Below, in pieces: positions 1 to 11,584 of a stretch of DNA of 64,000 nt (positions within the stretch are counted from its first letter, which is position 1; every line of letters starts with the position of its first letter). The stretch is from Iris pallida (lineage: Eukaryota; Streptophyta; Magnoliopsida; Asparagales; Iridaceae): NCBI GenBank assembly GCA_029216955.1, contig JANAVB010006997.1, positions 62,001-126,000 on the forward strand, read 5' to 3'. The notes under the pieces were generated by a model. It ran no database searches. It saw nothing but the letters and a program-made list of their open reading frames with translations, and had not been told where the DNA came from. A program made the position numbers and the translations under genes.

Positions 1-679
1 TTATAAAAAAAATTTTGATAGTCGAAATAAAGTTGATTGTATTTTGATTTTTTTTCTTAATTCATTCCTGATTTGTTTCATCATTAGAAAGGGAATCCAG
101 TTATCAACCAACAAGGGAAGGCACCGGATCCGACTACAGATTGTTGTGTTAAATGAGGATCTCCAACTCACAATCTAACTTGAGTCCGTTCAGTCCTGTT
201 CCTCGGATGATTGCTTCTATCGACTTTCCCTATGTTGACTAGGGAAGCCTATCAATGTGCAACATTTGCTCAGCTAGTGCTACTCTTTTTGGCCTGATCT
301 CGTAAAGAAAGGAAGGCTCATGAATGGCCAATCTCTGGCCCTACCTTTGAGTGCGGTTTGAACTATTGATTTACGTAATTGGAAGTAACCAATTAGGTTT
401 ACGATGAAACCTACAAAAAGAAGACTTTCTTTGTAAACGTAAGGATAATGATATGGACTATGAATCATGTCAAAAAAAAGCTTTGCTGGCACAAACCGAC
501 TTTCTTTTCCTCTATCTGGCCAAAACTGATGCGAATGGACCTACTGGTTGAATGGTTGGTTTCCCCAGCCTATCTCGTTTTGTCTGCAACTTACGAGTGG
601 TGAGATCCGTTCTAGTCCGTAGCGCATACCCAAGTGGATGTGGTATTGACTACCAAGGAAAAGAGTTGGTTAGACAAAA
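1..679. other. Unassigned segment, possibly organelle-derived
   Basis: Moderate-GC sequence that contrasts with the AT-rich LTR start beginning near 680. One open stretch on the minus strand (280-492, 70 codons) has no family I recognise. The general texture resembles plant mitochondrial intergenic DNA, so a nuclear insertion of organelle DNA is possible, but this is an impression and not a match. I see no tRNA or known organelle gene in it. Confidence 0.25.
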
Positions 680-788
680 TTCAGAATTAGGGTTAAATTC
701 ATAATAAATCTGAAAATAATTTTATAAATTCCCAAAAATTATAACATTGTTTTTTTAAAAATAGAAAATTCAAATTTAGGTAGTTACA
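680..788 (-). mobile_element. Start of a gypsy 3' LTR, truncated
   Basis: Read on the minus strand, the sequence starting at 788 begins TGTAACTACC and becomes AT-rich. It directly follows the motif CGAGGACAAAT at about 820-810, a common ending of the coding/3' untranslated region in plant gypsy elements. The LTR is lost after about 110 bp, where a different sequence begins. The same start TGTAACTACC recurs at 11,585 on the plus strand. Confidence 0.5.
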
Positions 789-2520
789 AGTCTACACTTC
801 TTCAAAAACAATTTGTCCTCGAAATTTAAACATTTATTCAAAATAACAATCATACAATCACTCAAACAAAAAGACTAGGAAAATGCTCTCTCATTTCGTC
901 TTCGCACTCCCAAGTCGACTCGTTCGGAGAATGGTGACTCCAAGCTACTCGGACGAAAAGAATCGTCTAGTTGCGCAGCACCTTCTCCCGGCGATCAACA
1001 ATCCCAACAGACTGCTCCTGATAAGTGAGGTTAGGTCCCACTCTGACCTCTGAATGGTCAATCACATGAGTTGAGTCGAAAATGTAACGTCTTAGCTGCG
1101 ACACATGGAGCACGTTGTACACACCCTTCAAAGTAGCTGGTATATCAAGTCGGTAGGCGGCAGCCCCGATCCTCTCAAGAATGTGGAAAGGCCCAATAAA
1201 TCTCGGGTTAAGCTTCATGCCTCGACCAAAAGGATAGTGCCACTTATCAGAGAAATCCTCAGGAAAACCAAATCTTCCACCTAGAATTAAACAAAACTTA
1301 GAATATGAAACCTAATTAATCACTAAAACAACATTAAAATCTAAACTTATTACCTAAAGCTCTAACGGACTTTGGTGGCTATCATCCCAGTGTATCTACC
1401 TGTCTTGAGCCACACAAAGTCTCTCTCTAATCTACTTCACTTTTTTTGTAGCATCTACAACCATCTCGGGCCCCAACAAGGCTCTCTTTCCTACGTCATC
1501 CCAAAACAATGGAGTGTGACACCTTTGTCCATGTTAAGCTTCGAAATGAGTCATCTCAATATTGGCTTGGTAGTTGTTATTGTATGAAAACTCTACCAAG
1601 TGAAGGTAATCCTTCCAAGAGCCTTCAAATTCTAACATACAAGTTCGAAGCATGTCCTCAAGAGTCTGAATAGTCCTTTCCGACTGTCCATCAGTCTGAG
1701 GATGATAAGCGGTACTGAATTTGAGCTGAGTGCCCAAACTAGCCTATAAGCTCCTCCATAAGTGAAAAGTAAATCTACTATCCTGATCAAATTCAATACT
1801 CACAGGTACCCTTGCAATCAAACAATCTATCTCACATGTAGCTCTGCAAGTCTCTCTGTAGACAATCCCACTTTGAATGGTATAAAGTGGGCCGATTTGG
1901 TCAATCTATCAACGATGACCCAAATCGCATCCTTCCCTCCAGGAGTACGTGGAAGTCCGAAAATGAAATCCATAGTTATATGTTCTCACTTCCACTCAGG
2001 AATTGGTAATGATTGAAGCAAACCACCTGGTCTCTGCCTTTCGGCTTTGACCTGTTGGCATAATAACATTTAGAACAGAAGCGTGCCACTTTTCGCTTTA
2101 TTCTATACTACCATACATGATCTCTCAAATCTTGTACATCTTGGTAAGTCCAGGATGTATAGAATATTGAGGGTGACGTGCTTTCTGTATCACTTCTTCT
2201 CGTAGATCTCCACTCGACACACAGAGCCTAGTCCCATGCCTCAAAGAACCATATTTAGCAATTAAGAAATCATCAAGCAATCCAGCCTGCACCTAAGCTC
2301 GAAGACTCCTCAAGGCTACATCCAGGTACTGAGCCTCTCTGATTACGTCCATCATCCCTGATTGAATCTGCATGCCCATCATCTGCATCTCGATTCCAGG
2401 AACCACAATTTCAATATCCAGACTCTCCAAATCTTCTAACAGATGTCGATCATTGGGCAGGAATATAGCTACGGGATTATGGCTAAGTGCATTTGTCGCA
2501 TCCTGTCGCTGTAGCAGTGC
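789..2520 (-). pseudogene. Ty3/gypsy pol relic: RNase H end, integrase, C-terminal domain
   Basis: Minus-strand remnant of a gypsy polyprotein in the usual order. At 2,520-2,280 lies the end of RNase H and the linker to integrase, with a degenerate ADALSRKP-like motif (read as TNALSHNP). At about 2,260-1,530 lies the integrase core, including GLPRTPGGKDAIWVIVDRLT-type sequence around 1,960-1,890 and the well-preserved YHPQTDGQSERTIQTLEDML block near 1,700. At 1,218-967 lies the integrase C-terminal domain with NPRFIGPFHILERIG and the HVSQLRRY motif. The organisation fits plant chromoviruses of the Tekay/Del type. Stops and frameshifts break all parts; gag, protease and most of reverse transcriptase are missing, because at 2,520 the reading jumps abruptly into an unrelated LTR. 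Confidence 0.9.
1281..1353 (-). other. Intron-like 73-bp insertion in the integrase relic
   Basis: On the minus strand, recognisable integrase sequence stops at 1,354 and resumes at 1,280. The 73 bp between begin GTAATAAG and end TTAATTCTAG, are strongly A/T-rich, and carry a CTAAG element about 20 nt before the AG. Because 73 is not a multiple of three, leaving it in shifts the frame, while removing it keeps the flanking integrase in phase. It could be a genuine intron or a chance AT-rich insertion. Confidence 0.4.
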
Positions 2521-3881
2521 GTGTGCACTCCAAGGGAGGCGGGACTGCGCAGGTGGGCACGACTGCCATGCGACGACGACGATAGTCCCGAATGGCCGCG
2601 AGGAGGTCGTTGGCACGCGTTGGTCAGAGGTGGCGACCGTAGCAGCACCGACGTCGCATACAAGGCTGCATGCTGGGACTCATCGAGGGCTTGTCGGGAA
2701 GGAGTGGCGGCAGGTTGCCTTCATAGGGTGGTACGACTGGCACGTGGTGGCGCCCGGTTAACCTGTGTACTGCAAGGAGCGTCTCATAGCAGTAACAGTA
2801 AAATGAGAAGAAGAAGGAAAAGAAGAATATGATGATGAAGGAGGAGGAAAGTATAGAAGGAGGAGAATGGAGGAATAGTAGAAGAAGTGTGGAAGATGAG
2901 TTAGATAAGGAGAGATTTAGGATTTGTGATGAAGAAGAAAAAAAAGAAGCAGCAAGGAGAGGGAGGGGTTTTCTTGGTCGGCCGGGGGGTGATGTTTGTG
3001 TGTTCAAAAAGAGGAGAGAGTAGAGAGGTTGAGTGAGGGAGAGGGTGAGGTTGGGTGTTAGGGTGGTTGACCTTTGCATAAAAATAGAACTTTTAGGAGT
3101 GTGTGGATAGTAATGCTAAAAATGGGTGTTGGTGTGTGATAGAGGAGTGATGGAATAGATGAAAGCCACCTTTTGACTTGGCCATTTATGAGTTAGCATT
3201 AATAAGGTGAAGATAGTTCATGACATGAACTAGTCTATATTTTAGGGTTCAAGATTATTGGGTTTGTCCATTGGGCCTTGGGTAGTGTCATGCTTAAGGT
3301 GTTAGGTATATTGTAGGGAAGAATATGATGATGTGTGTTTTGTGTGTTCCATGTAGGTAGCCACATGAAATTGGGTGGGGTGTTGGGTCAAGTTGGGTTA
3401 AATTTAGACGTTGGTGTGGTCAGGACTACAAATTTAGTCATTTATAATCAATAATGAAATAGTAGCATGGGGGAGCTCAATTGGATGGCACGCAAGTAAC
3501 ATGTGCGTAGTAGGCTCAAAATAGGTCAAAACCATATATTGGGTCGATTAGATTTGATTGATGTCGAGTCCCGAAATTAAATTGGAAGTTAGATCACATT
3601 TTTCGGTAGATTGTCAAATGGCCTAAATTGACCCAAAAGTTGTGTGATATAAATAGAATACAAGGGAATAAGTTTGAGTGGGACATAATATATCAAAATA
3701 AAGATAAACTCGTCTAGATCAAAACTCATGAAGGACGTTTCGAGAGATTGACATCTCTGGCACTCCAAAAATTAAAGTCACAGAAAAGTATATTTAATAA
3801 TCAAAACATTATAATAAAATATTTATTGAAAATAATTTATTTAAATTTTAAAAAGAAACCCTAAAATCTAGGGGGCTTACA
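2521..3881 (-). mobile_element. Truncated 3' LTR of a gypsy-type element
   Basis: On the minus strand the LTR starts at 3,881 with TGTAAGCCCCCTAG, directly after the element-end motif GAGGACGAAATTCTCTAAGG at about 3,907-3,888. It runs through an AT-rich U3-like part into a C-rich, gene-like leader (about 3,080-2,530) whose long open stretches are low-complexity and not a gene. This architecture matches the LTRs at 28,342 and 33,622. It is cut at 2,520 where the integrase relic begins, so the U5 end is missing. Confidence 0.7.
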
Positions 3882-6800
3882 ACCTACCCACCTTAGAGAA
3901 TTTCGTCCTCAAAATCACATTATGGTATAGTACAAAAAGGATAGAGCATTAATATCTAAGGAGTCAAGTACGACTAGTCATACATGGTTCATGTGGGATG
4001 CTGATGCCACTAATATCTAGGGTGCATATCCAACTAAATTCTAAATGCACCTGAACTTTATAAATGCAACATCAAGGCTATGACCATGATTCTATTAGCA
4101 AGGTTTTGGAAAGGAATACAAAAATTTAGGTATTACAGTCTGCAATAATCCTAGGTACTTCATGGTACTATTGGTCAATAACTCTATAAGGAAATTACTA
4201 TCAATTCAGTGTTAATCCTATACGGGTCAGAGTTTTAATAGGCAAAAAGGAATTGACTTGGTTGGACATACTAGAGTGAGGTATCATAGTGGGATTTGTA
4301 AACAAGTTCAAAAGAATCACGAATAAAGAAGTTGCAGATCATGGTGCAGAGAGTTTTGAAAAGTTCCAGAAGAAATTTTCCACAAGAATAAGGTAAGATT
4401 AGGTAGATACTTAATCAGGAATTTGGAAGGAATGGCGTCTAGGGTAGTATGATCATTAGGCAGGAGTGGGTTGAAATCAAAGTTTTGGTTAAAAATCAAG
4501 GCATGGCTAGGGAAGAATAGGGTCTTCTTAATCGTATTTTTAGAATGATTAAAATGGCTAAATCACGCAACCGTAATTTACGAGCTTAGAAGTAGGAAAG
4601 GAACGAATATGGATACGTCTAAAACAATTACTGGAAGTTACTTAGAATAATCAAAAAATCAAGTGGCTGAGGTAATTGTACACTAATTCATACTATAGTT
4701 TAGCCTATCTATCAGGTTCCTAGGACAACACATGGTCCCTCAAATACGGCTAGCCAATCTTAATCCAGAATCAAACTCATAGTATTCAAAATTCCTCGGT
4801 ATCATCCATTTTCTTTAATACACTCTATTTCATGGCTTATCCTTTTTAATTGAAATTTCTGCTATCATAATACCAAGTTGCTCATGATATACTCTATCCT
4901 TGAAAATATGCGACATTTAATGTATCATCCACCATGCACAACTCTACTCTAGATCCCATTTATTAGTCTATTTAGGGTAACTCTACCTCTCCATCTCGAA
5001 ATCTTTTCTCCTCATCATATGCCATAATCTTGATCAAGTGCCTTACAATTTTTCATGTCAGCATCTTCGTATTTTATTATCATTTTTCTAACTTTACCTT
5101 TATGTGTCATAAATTTGTATCGTCTATCCCCTCGAGATAATCTTCTCGTACTTTATCTAGATCTCAACCTCAAGATCTTGTTTGAAGTATGGTTCTCTCT
5201 GTAATTCTCTTTACGTTATCGTAGATAATCATAGTAATAATTCTCGTCTCAATAGTTTTTTCAGAAATTTCAACCTTATTCATCTTCTTTTATTCAGACT
5301 AAACGTATTGTTCCTTATAATTATCTCTTCTTGTATACCGACTACATATCCTCAAACGAGCATAATGTTCCAGTTGTTATTCCTCTAGTATTTATAACTA
5401 GCCTGCAACGATAAGGGTTTACTAGTCTGCCTCTTGAGGTATGGCTCTAACTCTATTCTTATATCCTTGGCTAAGATTAATCATCGAAGACCATGATCAA
5501 TTCTTAAACTTGATCAACCCTGAAAACTCCGTGCTATATCTTTACAAGCCTTAAGTCATTTCCAATAACAGCCTAACCAATGTTCTGCCTTATCTATCCA
5601 TAAGCAATTATACGTTCCTCACAAGTACGCCTAACTATCTGCTAGGAAAAATTCGAGGCTTGGTCAAATAAGTATTTATATCTAATACCTCTTATCATAG
5701 TTTAACTATATTGATCATTCTTCTAGTCCCTATCTCCAATAGTTCATGCAAGGTTTGACGCATCCAACATAGAGTTGGTTGATTGGTCTAACTAACTCTT
5801 ACATATTCTTAGATCACGTTTCTTTCTAATACCTAAACTTCCTAGGACAGTTCCTTATTATCCAAGAAAATTTATTTTTTCCATTATACCATATTCCTGA
5901 TTTCTATATCCTCTACGTGAAAATTTCTCAAATTTTAGTACAACTCTCAAATCTTATATCTGGTCATGATCATCATGCTTCATCAATTTGTTCATCCTGA
6001 TGGTTCCATGAACTTTAATTGCTATTATCCTTTGAAACTTTCAAATTGTCTTCTCTCAAGTTCAATCCTTATGATCAAAGAATTTTTCTGTACCTTCCCT
6101 AGTCAACCTGTATGGTTTTATGATAATTCTCTCCAATAGTCTATCTAACTCAAGCAGAGGGTGGCATAGTTTTGGCCTAATGGTCCTCATGTCTCTTGTT
6201 ATAGTTAAACCCTGCACTATTCTCTATTCCACATCCTATCTTAGAGGGGTGTCTTTACAGTCTACCCACCTTACCTAATCACCTAGTCCTGTCAAGCATG
6301 TGTTACTATATTCTTTCAAGTAAAACTTCCTAGCTCAATGTGATAATTTATATGATGTTGTTGAATCACTAATTTGTGACTCAGCAAATCATTAAAGCAG
6401 AGGGATTTTCCTATAGGACCTAAACCTCGATAGAAATGCCCTTCTTACTATCAGTTTATCTAGTAGTGACGTCTATCCAAACCTCTACATACCTCAAATA
6501 ATCACATATGAAATATTATATCTGTCTTAGTCACAATCAATAATAAGATAATTACGAAGTGATCGTCACACGAATGTTCGTCCTTTCGATGGAGGAAAGA
6601 AAAGAACTCATAAACAGGAATTCAAGAATGCTATGATTGAGCACAGATACGAATTTTCAAGGGCGATAATAGAAGTCAAAGGAATTTCCAATAGCAGTAG
6701 TGGATTGAGATTCTAATATATAATACTAATGTATGCTCGTTCGGTACAGTAACATAACTGAAACTATTTATCTTGACTTGCATGGGCCACTACAAAAATA
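3882..6800 (-). mobile_element. Non-coding interior of a LARD-like gypsy element
   Basis: About 2.9 kb of AT-rich DNA between the 3' LTR start (3,881) and the 5' LTR end (6,801). No gag or pol similarity is visible in any frame; the longest open stretches are 60-70 codons. The right end on the minus strand carries the leader GTGGCCCATGCAAGTC just after the LTR, which also occurs in two other elements of this window. Large interior, LTRs and no coding capacity fit a large retrotransposon derivative that depends on proteins from relatives. Confidence 0.65.
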
Positions 6801-7128
6801 TGTCACGCCCTAGTTCCAAAATATACTGGAACGTGAGACGCGAGCATGCCAACTAATATGATCTAGGGTAAGTTCCCAATTTAACGGACTTATCCCTAGA
6901 CGTAATACACTGTCAAGGGTACTAAAAGTAACTAATCATCTACATCTCAATCTACAGTAATGAAGCGAATATCAAGAATGAACATAATATATTAAAGTTG
7001 GCCACCCAGTAATATATACGTTCGAGCAAGCTCGAGAAAAGAATAAGCTTGTAAATAACAAGCTACGTAGAAGTATGAAACAATAAAGGTGAAATGTATA
7101 CAGGGAAGAGTAAATGAAATACTAGAGA

Positions 7129-7214
<86 letters not shown>

Positions 7215-7750
7215 CCTCGGTAACACAGCACCTGCCCAACTACTCTGTACTAACTGCTCAGCAAATACCTGGAGAGATCACCAGGTCCTCAGTAGGACAT
7301 AGCAAGATACAGAAATACATGCCATAATATGAACTGAATAAAATGAACAACCTGAATCATAACATGGTCAAATATCCAATCACAAATCAGTAAACCATCT
7401 CTGACCAATCATGATCAATGAATGGCATACCAGCCCATGATAAGTCACTGTCCCATGATATGGTCCGACATAGGTACATAAACTAACCATTCTATGTGAA
7501 TGCATGTTGAAGATGACTTTTGAGCATGTAGGTAGGTGAATAAAGAATTTATATCGAAACACGGGCTGAGTGAGATCACGAGTCGATGTAAACATACATG
7601 CACTATTACAGCTCCCGACCGTACCTAGCGTACAGCTAGTGGCCGCTGCCAGACATATTCCTAGTGTATGTATGGCCCATAAACGGGTAACCACACCCAT
7701 AATCGGGTCCCACTGAGGCTGAAATAAATAACTATCTGTCCTATATGCCA
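6801..7750 (-). mobile_element. Truncated 5' LTR (U5 end) of the same LARD-like element
   Basis: The boundary at 6,801 reads TGTCACGCCCTAGTTCC on the plus strand, the reverse complement of the LTR end GGGCGTGACA. Further right, motifs such as the paired GATCACCAGGTCCT correspond to the 3' part of the LTR at 28,342-32,270 in reverse. The copy stops at about 7,750, where a T-rich minisatellite starts, and includes an AT microsatellite. Confidence 0.6.
7137..7210. repeat. (AT)37 microsatellite
   Basis: Uninterrupted alternating AT run of 74 bp inside the LTR fragment, preceded by a short ACACAC stretch. Confidence 0.97.
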
Positions 7751-8100
7751 TTTGTTGTTTTTAACCGATTTTTTTGACATTTTTAACCGATTTTTTGTCG
7801 TTTTAACCGATTTGTTGTTGTTTGTTGTCGTTTTTGCCGCATTTGATTTTTTTTGTCGTTTTTACCGATTTTATGTCGTTTTTGTCGTGTTTTTTTTCGT
7901 TTTTACCCTTTTTTTGTTATTTTTTGTCGTTTATACATGTTTTATCGCTTTTTTGGTCATTTTTGTCGTTTTAACCGATTTTTTGTCGTTTTTCATCGTT
8001 TTTGTCGTTTTTACCGATTTTTTGTCGTTTTTACCATTTTTTTCGTTTTTATCGATTTTTTGCCGTTTTTACGTGTTTTTTATATTTGTTCATTTTTTTC
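7751..8100. repeat. T-rich diverged minisatellite, unit about 19-20 bp
   Basis: Tandem variants of TTTTTGTCGTTTTTACCGAT, with units drifting by a few bases. The plus strand is almost free of A except in the ACCGA part, and CG dinucleotides recur in every unit. The long phenylalanine-rich open stretches here follow from the repeat and are not a gene. Confidence 0.85.
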
Positions 8101-8220
8101 GTTATTTTTTTCCCGGGAATATTTATATTGTCCCCAAACACGGGAATGTAATTTTCCAGGGAATTTAATTCCTTGGAATTTGATTCCCGGGAATATTGAA
8201 TTCCCGGCTATATAATATTC
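8101..8220. repeat. Short segment of repeated TTCCCGGGAAT-like palindromes
   Basis: Several copies of the CCCGGGAAT / ATTCCCGGG word in both orientations within 110 bp, with a CCCCAAACAC stretch that resembles the sub-terminal part of some PIF/Harbinger MITEs. No clean inverted termini or target duplication were found, so it is at best a MITE fragment. Confidence 0.3.
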
Positions 8221-8535
8221 CACAACTGGGGCCGAATACATTGCGGTTGGATGTTGTTGTGCACAAATCCTTTGAATGACATGTTGTGGTATTTTTTCAA
8301 ATAGTATTTCTATCAAACATGACAATACTAACTCTATTAATCTTATTAAAAGTCCGATTTGTCACTTGCGCAACAAACACATTGAGATTCAACACCACTT
8401 TTTGCATGACCATCAACTCAAGGGAGACATTCGTTTTGAATTTATAGACACTGACCATCAACTTGCTGACATCTTCACCAACGCTCTTGCCGAAGATCGT
8501 TTCTTCTTCATATGTCACAAAATCGGCCTCCTTGA
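8221..8535 (+). pseudogene. Ty1/copia RNase H fragment
   Basis: Plus-strand remnant of the C-terminal RNase H of a copia polyprotein. It retains the AEYIA motif (with the following CCCAQIL stretch), the NT.SINL..SP block, the KHIEI.HHFLHDH motif and the ending DTDHQLADIFT.ALAEDRF. The same order is present in the Sirevirus relic at 54,870-55,190, so the two are homologous. A stop follows AQIL, and residues normally conserved are altered (for example IFTNALAE in place of IFTKPLAE). Reverse transcriptase and everything upstream are absent; the fragment abuts palindrome-rich DNA on its left. Confidence 0.85.
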
Positions 8536-8995
8536 AAAATCTTTTAAACTCTGTTCTTCAACTTTTCGGATTATCCGAAGGATTTTTGCAGAGATTCGTC
8601 GGATAATTCGAACTCATTCCAGCAGTTTTTCTAGTGCCAGACAGGATCTTTCGTCGGATTTTCGCAGACATCTGTCAAATTTTCCTGTATTCACTCGAGC
8701 ACAGACTCCGGTCGCTGACAAATCAAATTTTTAAAACTGATTTGACTGTTAACCTACCACATTTAATTCGAACTTATCTTCGAACAGATTCTCCGTCGAA
8801 AATCTGCATATATTTGTCAGATTTTTCGCATCCGCTACACAGGTGCAGTATACGAATCGTTGTCGCCTCTTTATTTCTCTCGAAATTCGTTCATTCATAT
8901 TCATTCCTCTCTTAAAACCCGGTGCAACCTTTCCTCTTCCCCCACCTATCCTTTTCTTCCTTTTTAACCCCCTCATTATTTCCCCTACTCCATCT
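8536..8995. other. Flank of the copia fragment, unassigned
   Basis: Contains repeated TCGGAT / ATCCGA words (8,565-8,670) reminiscent of palindromic motif clusters in Sirevirus LTRs, but no LTR end could be placed. Ends with CATCT next to the LTR boundary at 8,996. No gene is visible. Confidence 0.3.
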
Positions 8996-10760
8996 TGTAA
9001 CGCTCCAGTCCCAAAATAGGTAGGACTAGGTACGTAGACATGTCAGTCGTATAATAAATATACATAAGCTGTAAAATACAGTAAAACCATGATACTAATC
9101 TCATCCACAAAATAAAGAATAATAATCATAAATCAACTTTGAATTGTCATTATACAAGTCGTTGGACGGAGACAAATTCACTAGCAACCATTTTAAATAA
9201 GAAGTAAAAAATAAGGAAAGAATGTGTAAAGTAGCAAAGACAACCCAAGAGCAATCATCTTCGATGGAATAGAGAAGATCACGGCTTTGGCTAGAACACC
9301 TGCGGAAAGTCACAAACATACACCTGGAGAAATCACCAGGTCCTCACAGGGACGTAATAAGATAAGGGAAGAACATGCCATATAAACAGAATATAAACTG
9401 CTTAACAATAATTTGGACCATAACATGGTTCAGTACCTTATCATCGAAGCAGTGAATCACACCTACAACCAAACAAGGACAAGGTGTGGTAAACTAGTCC
9501 ACGACAAAATACTATTCCAAGCCATGGTCAGGCATAAGTACACAAAACATACATATACCTAACGGATAACGATCACCTAACCACTTTATGTGTAATACAA
9601 TCGAGAATAATGCATGGTCGCATAACCTCCAAGTCAAGTCAAGAATAATATTACCTCAATAGCGAGTCTGAATACTATATACTATTCCTCAGTATCGAGC
9701 GAGTCTATAGTATATAGTATACCTATCGTTCCTCGGTGGCGAGTGAGTCTACAATAGATGGGGATGAGGTCAACACCCAGTTGTATTCTTCCCACCCAAT
9801 GTTCTAACTCTAATAACTACTAGTCCACTATCATGCAATCATATTAGTAGTTATAGCCTACGCTCGTCCTATATGTACTGTTGGCCACTCAGTACACAAG
9901 TCCGAAATCTATATGTGACTCGTGACTCGTGGCATACATATGTCAAGGCCAATGAATGCAGGTAGTCACTTAACTCTAGGTTTAATTAGAAAAGAAATAA
10001 TTAAATAGCAGAAAAAAGACTAGGCAGTAGAATTGCATCTAAATATAACAAGGTAGCATAATTTATCTTATAGAAAAGTAATAATAAATAAATAAATGCA
10101 TGCAGTATAATGAGCAAAGAAAATAAACAACAATTGCAAGGTATCTTGCCTGGTGTGATGCTTGGTGTGGTGCGATGATCCGACAAGTCCTAATTTGTCC
10201 ACTAGGCATGGTGGATGTGAACGGTTACGATGGTAATAGAGATTTGATTAGTCATGATCAGATTGACAATAAACGATAATTGCGAAGAGAATTATTTATA
10301 CTATTTTTAGAAAGTATTTATAACACTTGAAAATATATTCTATTAGTTAAAATAGTTTTTAGATAAAATACATACTTTAAAAAATCAAAAATCGTTTTTA
10401 GGCTACAAACTCTAGTTTGTCAAAATAAAGTTATGGATAGAAAAACTATACCTTTACTACTTAGATAAATATTTGAAAAAAATACTATAAATTATTTTAT
10501 AATTCTGAAGCTACATTTTTATTGGTCAATCATATTTTAGGTAAATATTTACTATAAATAACAATAGAAATTTCAATATATCTAATGATATTTAGTAATC
10601 ATAATAATAATAATCATCTCAAGAAAATAATAATAATAACAATAATACTTAGTAAATATTATAAATAAAAAACTATAATTACTATTAAATTCTCAATATA
10701 TCTATATATTTTCTCAAGCTGTAATCTCCTCAAAAATTGAAGTTCAATAAATCAATTTAG
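8996..10760 (-). mobile_element. Diverged LTR fragment, 28,342-family relative
   Basis: Starts TGTAACGCTCCAGTCCC, the reverse complement of an LTR end. The stretch 9,411-9,580 aligns by eye with the reverse complement of 31,540-31,700 (shared ACATGGTTCAGTACCTT, CACCTACAACCAAACAA, ACCTAACGGATAA). The stretch around 10,390-10,430 resembles reversed 30,540-30,600. The right limit is unclear; the GC-rich leader of intact relatives is not present, so the copy is truncated. Confidence 0.65.
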
Positions 10761-11584
10761 TTAAGGAAAAAATTATACTCTTCTTAGTAGGAAATTCCTT
10801 CTCATTTATCTATGTAAAATTTTTGTCTTTGAAGTACCAAAGTAAAAAATTTCCATCTTCAATATTTGATTAATTTCGAAATAATTTGTCAATCGCAACA
10901 AAACATAATATCATATTTCTCAATTCTATCTAATAGCACTTATCACATATTTCAACTTATGCCTCATAATCACACGGTCATTTTATTTAACTATACCACT
11001 AATCTCCTTTATGGGGCTTTCTAATCTAACTTCTTTCTAACTGAAGGGTTTCATGATCCAATTTTCATCGTTGCACAAAGGAATCATATAATAAACATGG
11101 TTGCATGAGTCCAGGAGGAATTTAAGGGAGGAAAAATTCTCAATGAGTGAAGCAATTAAATTGGGAGAAAAATATGAATATGCTTAATGATCGTGGTAGG
11201 ACTTGGGCAAGGATTAAGGGTTTTTAGTTACGTATGAAGCAAAGTGTATTAAGGGATAAGAATCGAGAAGATAATCATTAGAGACTCGAAAGATATAATT
11301 TCTTAGAGAGAAGATAGTCTCCTAGGTGGAGGCATGATCAAGGAACGATTCCAATCTTTTCAAGTTTCAAAGGATTAAAAGGTCACGATAATAGATTTAG
11401 GGTTGAGGGAAGGACGAGTAAGTCAAGATGAAGATATAGTCATGTGGTTGGTCGATGACTAACTACACTTGTGTATATACAACTATCATGGCCATGGTGA
11501 TATGGCAACTAAGGTAGAACACTTCTATCTCACTAGAGTGACCTTGTCTCTATCTTGGTTGCCTATCCATATAAGATCTAAATT
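10761..11584. other. Unassigned AT-rich DNA
   Basis: No open reading frame, repeat or LTR end could be supported. Probably interior or decayed sequence of an LTR element, judging by its neighbours. Confidence 0.3.

Noticed and set aside
2624..3079. 151-codon open stretch on the minus strand
   Set aside because: Low-complexity Leu/Ser/Phe stretch in the LTR leader; equivalent positions in related LTRs are also leader sequence.
7752..8215. Phe-rich open stretches of 120-138 codons
   Set aside because: Direct result of the T-rich minisatellite.
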